A DNA stretch of 64,000 nucleotides from Actinomucor elegans (GCA_026027325.1 JAMSLZ010000001.1:1612001-1676000), one strand, 5' to 3'; counted from the first letter of the stretch, positions 49,401 to 61,551 are shown. Made by a program: numbers and translations. Notes: a model not told the origin generated them from the letters alone.

Positions 49401-50845
49401 CGAAAAGGAGCAGACAAACGCCAAGTTCTCCAACATTCTCTTAACAGTTGATCTGACTGTTGAGATAGTGCGCTCGTCTTTGCTCGTTCCGATTCTGGAA
49501 CAGAGGCCAAGTCTTCAGTGTCATGATCAAGGCACAAGCTCATCAAGAAACGAAAGTAGTTTTTAGGGTCAGAAGGAATAAAAGTAAATGCTGATGAATC
49601 GTTGCTTGTCTAGAATTCATAAGTTTAGTCAATTTTTTGAAGCATGATCTATAACATTTCATTACCGAAGAATGGTTACTATTTTGGCTTGATACAGAAG
49701 TGTAAGAGTCTATACTGCTTTGGCGCGCCAACAGATTGGTATTGCCTACATCTACTTCACTGGAGGAGGCAATGCTTAGATTGGGATTCATGAGCATAAG
49801 CGACTTCATGAGCTCTGTCAATTGTTTGAGTTCTTTCTTTTGCCAATGATCATAGGCTTGTAGGGTTGCAAAGTCTTCTTTTCTTCCTGGAAAAGCTTGG
49901 TTTGTATGTACGTTATTAATGCACTTTTTAAGATCATGCAGTAGAGCCTAGAAAAAAAAAAGAAAAAAGGAGGGAGGAATCAGTCCCTCATCTACAAGTT
50001 ATTCATTGTTATTTTACCGATTCAGTGCAAATAGGTATGAGCTCTGCTAGCTTTTGGCGATGATCTTTATCATCCATTTTAAATAGTTGTTTGATAGTAA
50101 CCACCATAGGAAATTCGAGCAGTGAATCCAAAGTGGAGTTGGTTGACAGATTAGAAGAGTTTGAACTTCTTTTTTCAATTTGGTTTGGTTTTTTGGGTGG
50201 TGCGCAAAAGCCATTCAGTTTCTCCATCAACTCGGGTGTGCCGCAGGAAGACGCATCTTCTTGTATGGTCTGAATAACCATTTCAGCGAATCGAGCCATG
50301 AACGGATTCAAATCCTCATACCATGAGGGCTGGGCTGGTTGACTATTCTTTAGTTCTGCTTCACTGGTCTTCAAAAACAAGATCACCGTATCATTAATTG
50401 TTCCTGTAGGTCGAAATTTATGTTCCTGCAAGCTCTTTTTCACTATTTTTGCAACTGTACGGAATCTAGGATCGTTGTATTCGGGCTTTGAGGTATCTTT
50501 TCCTTTATATACATCTTGCAAACGCTGTGTCAGTCCTTTGACGAATTCTCGGGTTAGTTTGTCTGTCTTTTCGTCTGAAAATTTGTCTGTAAAGCTGGAA
50601 AAACTGCTTTGAAAAGAAAGGTGGCGTTCTTTTTTGGATAACGAGCCAGATGGGCTTACATCGCTGATATTATTGGTCTCAGCAGGCTTTGTTTCGGTTT
50701 GTTCGAGATGAGCTCGAATGGCACAACGTAAAGCAAAGTCATAGACGAGATTCGGGCTTATACTACGAATAGATGTTCTTTTACTTTTTCTTATGCCTCC
50801 TCTTCTTATCGTTGGTTTGGGTGTAACTGTTACTGGAGCTACCAT
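46430..50845 (-). CDS. Munc13-like protein with C2 and MHD (MUN) domains
   Basis: Fungal Munc13-related proteins (yeast Ync13, fission yeast Git1) link vesicle and membrane traffic or signalling at the plasma membrane. About ten exons from the ATG at 50845 give roughly 1300 residues. The N-terminal third is basic then helical (NLVYDFALRCAIRAHLEQ, FVKGLTQRLQDVYKG). The central MUN/MHD region spans about 49800-47360 (PFRAILYLSLVKTKFDQNEL, LFTMFNQAVDFISDLQWPND, MAKIIAQGIEHYCRTMNDLI). A C2 domain is embedded: FLYTIRVVRAENLQPMDKNG, LSDPYVVFEID, LNPRWDQEFDIWL and CVMVNDEDMLSADEECGVAW, with the acidic Ca2+-loop residues kept. The second MHD follows (DAIAPLLDFLEYNLSILNND). The C-terminus is Ser-rich and basic. 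A short shared upstream region separates it from the divergent DGCR6-like gene. Confidence 0.9.
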
Positions 50846-50976
50846 AGTCGTCTTTTTAAGCGAAACAAAAGAGGGAGGTAAAAAAAAAAAAAAAAAAAAA
50901 TGGGAGACCTCGAGTTTTTTTCTATTTATAATATTCTCGGGATCCTATTCCTCGCGTTTTACAGTTTTCGAAAACT
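50846..50976. promoter_or_regulatory. Shared divergent promoter of the Munc13-like and DGCR6-like genes
   Basis: Only about 130 bases separate the two start codons. The interval has an A run of about 22 bases at 50879-50900 and a TATTTATAATA box at about 50922, suitable for the plus-strand gene. Confidence 0.5.
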
Positions 50977-51751
50977 ATGGCCGATTTTAACCAAATCCTT
51001 TCATTACTCAAGGTAATCGAAGTGGATCTATCAAAAGCCATGCTGTATATTCACAGCTAGCATAGGATCAAAACATTAAAACACCTGCATCGTCAACACA
51101 ATCGCAAGCTTCAGCTTCTGATTCAATACTGCCGGCTGGTTTAGATCTATCCAATATCAACCCTAATGTTATTAATCAAGTCAGAAACGAGTACCTCTCC
51201 AAAAAGACACAAGAAGACAAACTCAAAAATGCAACAACCATCACGCCTGAGGTGTTGGTGGCAGTTGGAAATATGATTAAAAATACCAATATTATCCAAG
51301 TGCTTAAGAAGTGCAAAGAAAGGCAAGATCGAAAGGAGAGAGAATTGTATTCGCATCGAGAATCCATTAAAGAGAGATATAAAAAGCAAAAAGAAAATAC
51401 GCTTGCAAAGTAAGGTTGATTCTTCACTTGAGAAAAACCCTTGTAGCTTACTTATCATTTATGCAGAGAACTCATTGGTGTGAAGGTGGATCCAAATGAG
51501 ATAAAGGTAATCGTAACATTACAAAAACGTTATGGCATAAATTGAGAAAAAGTTGTTAGGCAATCGATAGAGATTTACAGAGGGAGTTGCATAGAATGGA
51601 TCTGCAAATCATTAAAGATATGGATGGCGAGGTCAAATATCTGCAACAAGAGTTTGTAAAACTGAACGTGCCACTATTCAAAGTGACAAATGACCCCAAT
51701 GATATCAAATTACAGCAGAAAGTTTTATTTATGTTACAAGATATGATATAA
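50977..51751 (+). CDS. DGCR6/Gdl-like coiled-coil protein
   Basis: Four exons (50977-51012, 51066-51409, 51467-51506, 51560-51751) give 203 residues with exact phases. The layout follows the DGCR6 (DiGeorge critical region 6) / Drosophila gonadal family: an N-terminal variable part (NPNVINQVRNEYLSKKTQED), a helical block (LVAVGNMIKNTNIIQVLKKC), a charged coiled coil (ERQDRKERELYSHRESIKER) and a conserved C-terminus (QIIKDMDGEVKYLQQEFVKL, then NVPLFKVTNDPNDIKLQQKV). In animals the C-terminus reads VTTNPQELMLQMNLL-like, and the spacing agrees. Function in fungi is not established. The protein is soluble with no signal or membrane segment. Confidence 0.8.
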
Positions 51752-52290
51752 ATAAAACAGTTGCGATGGCACAACAAGCAACGATAGGCAAAGGTTCGTT
51801 TAGAACAAGAGAGAAATCGTGTTACAAGAAAAAACGCATATATAATTACAGTGTTTCGCGTTTGAAAAAAAGATTTTCATACTGAATAAAACTTATGCAG
51901 CAAAATTTTCTGCCGCTCAATAAAATGTTTATAAAACTAATAAATAATGACAGCTATATTATTTCTATGTTCAAACAGTTAGGGAAATGTTTTTGCAAAG
52001 GACGAATCCAACCGCGACAGTCTTTGGTGTAACTTTTTTGGCTGTTTTTTCAATCCTCCAAAGGATGACTAGGCAGCTTGACAGCTGGCACCTGTAATTT
52101 TTTGAGCAGTAATACTTTTTTTCACAAATTTGAATGTGATATCAAACAAATTGTTATCTGAAAATAGTTCCTTTATTATGTCACTGTAATTACGCGAAAA
52201 CTTTAAAAATAAGACATAAGTAATATCGTTATTCTTGGTTGACTTAGTAGACAATAATTTGCTTAATTTGTTAATTTGTTAGAAATAGCT
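51752..52290. other. Intergenic, no gene seen
   Basis: AT-rich spacer after the DGCR6-like gene; a 61-codon minus-strand frame at 52069-52254 has no recognisable content. Confidence 0.4.
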
Positions 52291-53800
52291 TCAATTGTTC
52301 ATATTCTTTTTCTTTTTCGATTGTGTTTCCATAGATGTTGAGCAACGGGGCATGGCAACAGTAGAAGTGATGGTAAAAACATTGTCGAGCCATGATGAAT
52401 CCGAAGCATGGCCTTCGTCTGTATCTGCTATGGCGTTCAGTACCCTCGAAACAATTTCTTTAGCTTGCCACGCCAGGAGAATGACAGGAAGAGTTTGCTC
52501 TTTAAATCGGTCAACCTTGGCAGCCAGCGTCAGCCAGCAGTCATCAGGAATATAGGTTATTCTTGCGACATAGCCAGCAGGTGAGTCTAGACAGAGGAGG
52601 TGGCAAGACAATCGTAATAAAACAAGCAGCTTAAGCTATGTAAATCCAAAAATTAAAGAGTCATTTACTTTGATGAAATGCCCAACCGTTTCAAGTCGAC
52701 GGACGATAGATGGATATGATAAACAAAGGGCATTGAACATATCACGTAGCGTTTTTGGAAGCTTGTGCCCATGCTCGTATAAAACCTTAGTGCTAAATTT
52801 ATCATACTTCTTTGCTATCTCACTTTCACTAAATTCATCAGCTGGTTCATGATTCGCGGTAAGGCGTTGAATAATGGCATCGCATCGGTGTCCAATCTTT
52901 TATCTTTTCATTGGGAAAAGCGCACCAAGTTTGCGTTTGCAAGTTTTTCTTTCTGCTGATGCTTTGCTAGGCGATTCTCCTCTGAAATATATGATTATCA
53001 TATGTATTATGAATGATGGGCTATTATGCTTAAACTTCCCCCACTAACATCCACGTTCTTCAATGTATCGAAAACACTATCAAACAAGTACCATACATGT
53101 ACATTATACCAACCTTCAAGATGATCATAGGGAAAGTTGTCCGCCCCATACTCTCGGACGAGACCGTACAGTGTTTCTCACCCAGCCATAATCACCATTC
53201 TTCGAGAGGTCATAGTTCGCTTGCCATGGCCACAAAGTATCGATTTTCTGCCGTAGTTTTCTGCAATCGTTTTCTGAAAAAGAGTTTATATATTCTCGGA
53301 GATCACCAGGAAGGTGTTTAAGAGGTTTTTTATCGTGTGTTTTGATTTCTTGAAGTTCTTATTCAGTAAATAATCCATGATCTAGATAGGTTGGGTCGGC
53401 CGTATCCAGTACAAAAGAGTGAACGAGATGCACTTCTGTGCATCTTATTCCGAATGTATACATGGCGTCTTCAATTACTTTGCCTGTCGTGGTGAGTTTC
53501 CATTCCTATTGATTACTCATCGCATCAAAAGTCTGTTGAAACTCGTTCTTTAGCCTTTTGATGTAAATATCGGTTTGATCGTCCTCAATACTATCTTCTG
53601 TAACATCATCGCAATCGTGCTGATATCTTGCCACTATTTTATATTTTTTGTTTGTGTTGATATATCCTCAATTTCGTCCAAGCCTTCCGTAACCCGTGCA
53701 CGTGCTGATGTATCTTGCAGTCAGTCAGATAATGTTTGCAATTCCTGTAGTGTAGAGCGCGTTTCTTGGTTTGGTTTATATAATAATCAAATGCAGTTGT
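52291..53800 (-). pseudogene. Decayed member of a probable repeated fungal gene family
   Basis: On the minus strand the coding-like blocks run, from right to left: CDDVTEDSIEDDQTDIYIKR, WKLTTTGKVIEDAMYTFGIR, VHLVHSFVLDTADPTYLDHG, KHLPGDLREYINSFSENDCR, IDTLWPWQANYDLSKNGDYG, then (after a frameshift near 53150) EYGADNFPYDHLEGWYNVHV. After these come SKASAERKTCKRKLGALFPM, KIGHRCDAIIQRL, SESEIAKKYDKFSTKVLYEH and the last open part at 52291-52611 (LDSPAGYVARITYIPDDC). In-frame stops occur at 53506-53508, 53359-53361 and 52900-52902. From memory, the block order matches uncharacterised repeated ORFs of Mucorales; the K-x-G-x-x-x-D core hints at an endonuclease-like fold, which is inference. No function is assigned. 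Confidence 0.65.
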
Positions 53801-54221
53801 TGAAGAAATAATCTATGAGATATAATTAGACCAGTTGATTTTTTGGAGAGTGAATTTATAATCATACTGAGCATTTGCTTTTCATAATATCTCTGGTCCA
53901 TCTTATACAGGAGAAGTCCTCCCTTGTGAAAGATGATCGATTGCAGTTGAAAATAGCATTTAAGCGGAATTTAAATCATCAAGTCCAAACACCTCTAAGA
54001 ATTTTACTACGTTGAAAGTTGTCCTTAATCTATGATTCACTTGACATAGTAAAAGATGATAAAAAAAGGGATTTGCTATTTCTACACAGAGAATCAATTA
54101 TTGATGTGGGTAATTTTTTAATGACGTAGGCCTGTGGTGACTACGTAATTCAAATACAAGAGTAACAACATGAACAACGAGTTTCTTTGTCAGTTGGAAA
54201 CCTGAGCTACAAACACAAGTT

Positions 54222-55245
54222 TGGAGAGGCTGTTGAAGGACAGGCTGTTCCACTCAGATGGTAGAGTGGGTGTTTCAATTCCTTTAAAATAATAATAATA
54301 ATAATTGAAAACACTGAGTCGGTTCGTCGTCGACGAGACAAGATGCACAAGGGTGATTCCGCGTGCATTTTCACTTCTCTGACAGACTCTTAAACGTACC
54401 ATTTACTAGTATAGAAGGCTATTTGTAAGTAGTAAATCTTCTATTACTGGCCATGGTTTTTTTTTACAGAGGTTCTTGCTTCTCTACGCTATACGGATAG
54501 AAAGCAGCAGTATTGAAGGTCAGTTACAATGCTTAACAATATAATGGATACTAATTGGTATTATTTTGGTGAGCTAGCAAAAAGCTTGCACATTTTTTAT
54601 AACATAGAGAAGCTGCTGAAGGACAGGCTGTTCCACTCAGATGGTAGAGTGGGTGTTTCAATTCCTTTAAAATAATAATAATAATAATTGAAAACACTGA
54701 GTCGGTTCGTCGTCGACGAGACAAGATGCACAAGGGTGATTCCGCGTGCATTTTCACTTCTCTGACAGACTCTTAAACGTACCATTTACTAGTATAAAAG
54801 GCTATTTGTAAGTAGTAAATCTTCTATTACTGGCCATGGTTTTTTTACAGAGGTTCTTGCTTCTCTATGCTTTATGGATAGAAAGCAGCAGTATTGAAGG
54901 TCAGTTACAACGCTTAACAATATAATGGATACTAATTGGTATTATTTTGGTGAGCTAGCAAAAAGCTTGCACATTTTTTATAACATAGAGAAGCTGCTGA
55001 AGGACAGGCTGTTCCACTCAGATGGTAGAGTGGGTGTTTCAATTCCTTTAAAATAATAATAATAATAATTGAAAACACTAAGTCGGTTCGTCGTCGACGA
55101 GACAAGATGCACAAGGGTGATTCCGCGTGCATTTTCACTTCTCTGACAGACTCTTAAACGTACCATTTACTAGTGTAGAAGGCTACTTGTAAGTAGTAAA
55201 TCTTCTATTACTGTTCATGGTTTTTTTTACAGAGGTTCTTGCTTC
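54222..55245. repeat. Three tandem 381-bp repeats
   Basis: Units start near 54222, 54605 and 54986. The motif GACAGGCTGTTCCACTCAG recurs at a constant spacing of 381 bases; the third unit is shortened at its right end. Units carry an (AAT)n microsatellite, a GTCGTCGACGAGAC palindrome-like core and a T run with ACAG. Differences are only a few bases, so the duplication is young. A minus-strand frame in each unit reads identically and contains the translated microsatellite as a Tyr run; it lacks a start and a recognisable family. Confidence 0.93.
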
Positions 55246-55548
55246 TCTATGCTTCAATTTCGTTAGCAAAGCTTATTCTAGGTATGATGATCTAAGGTAA
55301 TAAACCATATAGATTCACATCATGACTTGTTATTAATGTAAATATATAAAAGTGAACTTAGACTGTAAAAGTGAAGTATCTAAAATACACTATTACAGTT
55401 CATAAAGGATATAAATACAACTTTCTAATCAAACTCTTTTCGAATCTACAATTTTTACTATAACTTTTATATAATAAAAGCCATACACTTTCTTTTTATT
55501 ATATTTCTTTTATATCCTATTTTGACAACCCTATAACACCACACTAGA

Positions 55549-56344
55549 TGATACGGCGGTTTAAGATAGCTCTTCGCTTGGTACAACATATTGAAAATGC
55601 AGCCAAAATAGCTACATCAGGCTTATCCTAGCTATTCCTTGTAAGTCTCAAACTTAATTCGAAATGATCAAATGCAATGATTCAAATTGAAATAATCTGG
55701 TATGCGAAAACACTGTATGGTTCACTTGTGAATTTTCACCATTAAAAGGTTCGATTGGAGCTGGTGGAATGAAACGCTCCAGAAAGAATCCAATCAAGAA
55801 AAGATGGGTGGTAATGGTGAAATGTTGAAGGCTGACTTTATGAGCAACAGTGTTTTCATCGATGAATCAGAATTAAAAGAAACCCTGAGAAGAATTCAGG
55901 GTTGGGCACCAAAAGGGAAGGCTGCTAAAGTTAAAGTATTATCAACGAAGGTTAGTTCAATTTCTATTCTGGGAGCAATCTCTGTTAAAAACCTCATCAA
56001 GATCAACTTGAGAAAGCCCATATCATTTCCAAAGAAAAGACTAGCTAGTGACACTTTTGCTTAGATCAGCAAGTTCCTTGAAATGAAAGGACATTATCTG
56101 ATCATAGATAATACACCTATACATACAGGCAAAATAATTGATATGACGATCGAAGAGCACAGTTGCAAGTGTATTCACTTGCGCTTACCACTTTACTCTC
56201 CAGAACTCAATCCAATAGAACAATTTTGGTCTGTTGTTAAAAGTAGTGCGAAAAGAGAGTTCATACTTTAAAAAGGTATTATTCCTCAAAAAGCTACAAA
56301 TGCTAGCAACCAAGCTATTCGGTCGTCTTTCGGAGGGCTTGTTT
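55549..56344 (+). pseudogene. Dead DDE transposase (Tc1/mariner-IS630 type)
   Basis: The DDE_3-type core is readable: NSVFIDESELKETLR (first Asp), HYLIIDNTPIHTG (second Asp) and LRLPLYSPELNPIEQFWSVV (third acidic residue, Glu). Upstream helical sequence (FKIALRLVQHIENAAKIA) probably belongs to the DNA-binding part. The frame is broken by a TAG at 56062-56064 and a TAA at 56269-56271, and by frame changes before 55800. No convincing terminal inverted repeats are seen, so the element cannot be delimited. Confidence 0.85.
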
Positions 56345-56922
56345 AAAGTACCGTTTAATAGGCAACCTCATTTCTCATAAACTCTGTTTGTTTATCTACA
56401 CTTTTTATTGTTGAAACATGGGTTTAAAGTGCAACCTCTTTTTTTTCTGTGTGGTTATCCAGACGCATTCTATTAAGTCATCGACTGCCAATGAAATTCT
56501 AAAAAAGCAGTTTGACGATGACGGTAATAACATAGCTTTAGCAATTTATTGAAGCATGGACAGTAATTAAATACGGCACGAATGGTTGTTTAAACAATGC
56601 ATGCGTATTTTTTTTGTATTTTTTGTCATAAAAAAATGCTTTGGCGATTGCAAAGTCTTTCAAGAATAAAAGCATCATCATTTGGTGCACACCAGTGGTT
56701 TCTGCACTAAATAGCGTTAGTATATCGGCACATTTATATAATTCAAAAATCAGATTAGGGGCCCCATAAAAGTCGAGATACCACTAAAATATAAACCAGT
56801 GAAACTCTGTTTCCAACTCCCGTTTCATGCTGTGATAGTCTCCTGAGAAGGTCATTCGTTGCCACAAAAGAGTGGCTTCTTCTTTTCTTCTCGCTTTTTT
56901 TTCTTTACTTTTTTATAACATA
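56345..56922. other. Intergenic, promoter of the GH5 gene
   Basis: There is no gene. Pyrimidine-rich sequence at 56875-56920 directly precedes the start codon at 56923. Confidence 0.4.
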
Positions 56923-59366
56923 ATGGAGCTCGACGGCCGCTGGTTTACCGATCCCAAAACAAAACGTACCATTCTCTTCAAAGGCGTAAATGTCAGTGGA
57001 GGCACCAAGCTACCCGTCGGTATTACTTCACATGACCGAAATGGCTTCTGGGTTGACTATGATCGCAATGTGAGTTTTGTAGGTAGACCTTTTCCTATCC
57101 AAGAAGCCGACCAGCATTTACAACGACTTGTCAATCTTGGGTTCAACTTGCTTCGCTTTGTTGTTACTTGGGAAGCGGTTGAGCACCAAGGACCGTAAGT
57201 TTTTTTTTTATCTCTATGTAATTGGCTATATCATGTTAATAACTTTTCTCAAGTGGTATTTATGATCAGGACTATTTGAACTATATAGTTCAATTACTGA
57301 AAAAGTGCCAAGCGTATGGATTGCAAGTCTACATAGACCCTCATCAAGACTGTGTAAGCTTTTATATAGGATACAAAGAATAAATTCTCCTCTAATATTT
57401 CTAGTAGTGGTCTAGACATTGTGGTGGTTCTGGTCATCCAGGTTGGACATTAACGTTGGCAGGATTGAATCCGCTCAACTTTCCGGAAACAAATGCAGCC
57501 ATTGTTCATAATCTATATCCAGAACCAGATAAATTTCCAAATATGATTTGGAATACAAATTACCAAAAACTAGCAGCTGCCACTATGTTTACGCTGTTCT
57601 TTGCTGGAAAAATATACGCTCCCAAGTGTATTATCAACGGCATACATGTTCAAGATTATCTCCAAGATCATTATTTTCGCTGCTTCCAAGAAGTGGCTAG
57701 AAAAATTCGAGACAATGGTTTAGAAAACACGGTTGTGATTGGTTATGATTGTATCAATGAGCCTGGACAAGGCTATCTATCTACACCCCATTTGAATGAA
57801 TTGAGCAAAAGTGACACTGATTTCAAGATGGGAACGATGCCTACTGCTTTTCAAGGCATGCTATTGGGTTCAGGTATACCCACCAAAGTACAGAACTGGG
57901 AATTTAAATGGAATGGACCTAAAAAGCAAGGCGACATGCTAGTGGATCCTGGAGACAAGGTTGCTTGGTTAACAGAGTCTGAACTGCTACAGGCCTGCAA
58001 TACATTTGGATGGAAAAGAGATCCTTCTTGGCCTGCTGGTTGTATCTGGGCCACACATGGTATCTGGGACAAAACAACACAAAAACTACTACAACCAGCC
58101 TACTTTTGCAAAGACCCTAATACAGGTCATGACACAGACTACGTAAAGCTGTGGATCGATCATTTATTAAATTATGCAAGTGCAGTACGCGACGTCCATG
58201 CAGATGCCATTTTGTTTGTACAGCATCATGTGCTGGAAGTGCCACCCAAATTACCTGCTTCTCTAAAGCGCCTTGTCTATGCGCCTCATTGGTACGATGG
58301 TTTGACATTGGTAAAGAAGAAATGGTGCAACTATAATGTTGATTTCATTAATTTGAATCGAGGCAAATACGGTACTGGACCTCTACGGTTTGTGCGTGCG
58401 CTTAGATTAGGTGAAAAGTCGATTCGAAAATGCTTTGTGGATCAACTCAAGACCATACAGACTGAAGGACTAGAAAACATTGGTGATTATCCCTGTATCC
58501 TAGGAGAAATTGGTATTCCTTATGATATGGATATCGAAAATGCAAAAGCCAAAGAGAGCCCAACTGCTTTTACATTCAGTTTGATTTATTGGTGGAATTG
58601 GTTCAATTCATTTTTCCAACGACATCAACAAGTGGAGCAAAGTACCAATGCGTCGTCTATTGGAAGCTCAGGATCCTCTCAAAACCGAGCGTTGGATGCT
58701 AATCTCAATGCACTGGAGAAAAATTTATTAAATTATTCGTTATGGAATTACATGTCAGATAACAGCAATCAATGGGGAGACTTGTGGAATGGAGAAGATT
58801 TAAGCATTTGGCAATCACCGTCAAACAAATCCTCCTATACAGACTTGGATACTGTCATTACCAGTTACTCTTCTACTACTTCTAATTCATCAGGTACGGT
58901 CGTTACTTCTATACAAGATACAAAAAAGACGAATCCGGTGGATGACTATCTGGATCGTATGACGAATTCAAGTACTGATTCATTCCAAGGGTTGCTTCAA
59001 CACCACCAGCAACAATCAAACGTCCGCAATGTCATTAGTCTACATAGACCTCATCCTCGTATTACTGCAGGTACACCATTAGACATTGATTTCATATCAC
59101 CTACAGAGAGTGTTTATGCTCGATTTGAATACACTATTGCGTACAAGGCTTGCTGTGACGGGCCTACCGAGATTTATGTGCCAGCTTGCTATTTCCCTAT
59201 TTCTGAAGAAGAGAAGGATACCAAGGTAACGGTTAGCATTGGTACCTGGAAAGTGCATGCTTCTTTTGAACATTATTGGATCTTATTTTGGTGGATTGAA
59301 GAAGCAAATGATATAGAAAAGGCAAATCTTATCCTAGAAGGCACTGTTTGTACACCTATTCAATAA
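56923..59366 (+). CDS. EGH1: GH5 steryl-beta-glucosidase / glucosylceramidase-like (EGCrP2/Egh1)
   Basis: Hydrolyses ergosteryl-beta-glucoside and related glucolipids inside the cell. Three exons (56923-57194, 57254-57353, 57408-59366) give 776 residues, close to yeast Egh1 (about 764). The GH5 TIM-barrel motifs are present: FKGVNVSGGTKLP at the N-terminus, LVNLGFNLLRFVVTWEAVE, VYIDPHQDCWSRHCGGSG, the acid/base Glu in VIGYDCINEPGQG (about residue 235), YAPHWYDGLTL and the nucleophile Glu in CILGEIGIPYDMD (about residue 470). A Ser/Asn-rich low-complexity insert precedes the C-terminal beta-sandwich (TPLDIDFISP, YVPACYFPI). No signal peptide is present. The frame is open upstream to 56872 but only from a non-ATG codon, so 56923 is chosen. 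Confidence 0.95.
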
Positions 59367-60621
59367 TAATAATAAAAGACATTTGATATATCATGAAAAA
59401 GTGTGGGCCCACTCTATAATCGGACCAAAATGGAGATATATGGTGATATGAGAGCCTCAGGTCGCCACACAATATTTTGTATTTGAAATCCTCTAAACCC
59501 AGCTTGCCTATATGTATGAATATACTAAGTGGTTCGTTAGAAAATGTGTGTGAGCTTTTATATATATATATATATATATCATTTGTTTGTAGACTATTGA
59601 TTTATCTCAGTTTTGCTGGCGATATAGATAAGGTTTTGTAACTGCGGTGATCTAATAAAGGATTGTCAATTAACGTTTCAATCCTAGGAATAATATTCAA
59701 AATGGACAATTTATGTAGCGACTGGCAATGCCAATATATGACAATGACAAGAATTGTTTCATTTGCAAAAGCATAATTGGTTCTCTTTTTTTGCCCAGCT
59801 ACCATTGCTGTATGTTGGTTGGAAGTTGATCTAGTAGCAAGGTTTGCGGCAAGTCAAGCTGTATAAACCACTTACAAATAGCATGGCTTCATTTCCCGAC
59901 GCTAGCTTGTATCTATCATGTAAAAAGTCCATTTGGCAGCACACAGTTTTGGAAGCTTATATATAATCCAGTATGCAATTCTCAAATTGATGGGAATTAG
60001 AGTTGGTTTTGTGAATTTCGATTGGAAGTATCGTAACCAATGAAATTTATTCAAGTATCAGTCAGTTGCAAATCAAAAGTTTGAAGTGTTCTGGCGTTTT
60101 CCCTGCGTGTGATGCTCCTTCTTTGATGCCTAAGCCGCTTAGCTATTGTTCTAGCTGTCAAAAGACTAAAGTTTGAACAGGTTATGATCATCAAATAGGC
60201 ACAAGAAACACGTGTGATACAAAAAGTCAAAGCCAATAGAAATGAAGTTATTTTTACCCAGAAATCTATTTAATAGACTTTGTTTATCCTTTTTTTTTTC
60301 CTCTTTTCTTTTTTTTTTCTCTACACTTTTTTTTGTACACTTGTTTTTATTCCACTCTCGACCTTTTAGTTGATAAAGGAAAGAAGAATAGAAAACTTAT
60401 CACCAACGTATAAACTATCGTTTTTCTCTTTTTTTGTACAATATCAATACAAAAAAAGAAGAAGAAAAAAAACTACAAGTATCTTTATTCACCAAAATAT
60501 TGATATCTTACCCACACCAACTTACAAAAAAAGTTGACCCTTTTACTCGAATAAAAGGGCCTTTTCCAAAAAAACATTCAATCTAAACCAGTGTTACAAG
60601 TTTCTTTAAATCAACTTCAAC
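59367..60621. other. Intergenic region and long pyrimidine-rich leader
   Basis: A (TA)n run lies at 59559-59579. From about 60280 to 60590 the sequence is rich in T/C and A tracts and probably forms the promoter and leader of the small gene that follows. The minus-strand frame at 59602-59805 has no recognisable content. Confidence 0.4.
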
Positions 60622-61028
60622 ATGACCTTCACTACTACTCCCAACCAACCCAAGATTATACCCGCTTATCCTCTGGAGGACAAGAAAAAGATAAACGAGA
60701 GGATCAGTCATCCTCAAATAATATAAAAAAATCGTCTCGAACTACAAGACGATATCAGCCTTATTCAACAAACAAACCTACAACTTCCAACATGGAACCT
60801 CTTCTTTTTGGCCCACTTTCTTCAACAAACACTAATAATAACGATAGTTCTACTTTATCCAATTCTGCACTTATCTTGGATGACTCTGAAATATTTGATG
60901 AATTCGATGATTTTATTCGTTCTCCTTCTGAAAGATACCTATCTTCTCCCCCACCTTCACCTCTATTATCACCTTCCAATAATGATCAAGAAGATTTCGA
61001 CTTTAATGACTTTCCATTGTTCTCTTAA
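60591..61028 (+). CDS. Small acidic Ser/Pro-rich protein, unknown function
   Basis: A frame of about 145 codons is open from before 60591. Its first ATG is only at 60792, which gives a 78-residue product. The C-terminal half has a negatively charged and aromatic motif (ALILDDSEIFDEFDDFIRSP), then SPPPSPLLSPSNND and FDFNDFPLFS, all typical of disordered regulatory or transactivation segments. The upstream part is polar and basic (SSRTTRRYQPYSTNKP). Whether translation starts at 60792 or an upstream exon supplies the start is unresolved. No family is recognised. The long leader and the uORF suggest regulation at translation. Confidence 0.45.
   Translation: MLQVSLNQLQHDLHYYSQPTQDYTRLSSGGQEKDKREDQSSSNNIKKSSRTTRRYQPYSTNKPTTSNMEPLLFGPLSSTNTNNNDSSTLSNSALILDDSEIFDEFDDFIRSPSERYLSSPPPSPLLSPSNNDQEDFDFNDFPLFS
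60622..60726 (+). other. Short open frame in the leader (possible uORF)
   Basis: The first ATG after the pyrimidine-rich leader opens a 34-residue frame (MTFTTTPNQPKIIPAYPLED, then charged) that stops at 60724-60726. It overlaps the longer frame below in a different phase. It could be an upstream ORF controlling it, or the true N-terminus if a frameshift or unseen intron lies between. Confidence 0.4.
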
Positions 61029-61551
61029 TTATCAAAAAAAACTGAAAAAGCTGAAAAAAATTCAAAAAAAACATTTACAAAATACTATTTAAAATACTCA
61101 AAAAAACAGCCCCTCCCCCTTTTTAGCTATCTATTATTTAGTTTCAATACTTGAAGAATCATAATAAAACCTTCTTTTTTTTTTATCAAAAAGAAAAAGT
61201 TATCTTTGATTGCATCACGCGTCAATGGAGTACTCTATACGTATCCGTACGCAATACGTAAGACTGTAGCACAAATACTATTAGAATATGGCATTTCCGT
61301 ATGAATACGCGTTTAAACTACGTATCTATTGCTGAGCAGCTATTTGTTCATTAGCAACCATACATGGATCTGCTTCCAACTCTTTTATAACTTTGCCATT
61401 CATATGTATTGTATAACAGCCTTTGAGGGCAAAACATTATTGATCTACTTGTACCTTATATAATTCTACAAGACTCCTATATTCATCATTCCATTTTTCA
61501 AAGCGTGTAGTACATTGTAACATTAGAATTGCACCGCCACAATTGCTATTT
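61029..61551. other. Convergent intergenic region
   Basis: A-rich 3' flank of the small gene, one ACGCGT at about 61218 and no supported coding sequence. Confidence 0.4.

Noticed and set aside
54190..55166. Repeated minus-strand 62-70 codon frames with Tyr runs
   Set aside because: They come from the tandem 381-bp repeat; the Tyr run is the translated AAT microsatellite, and no start or family is evident.
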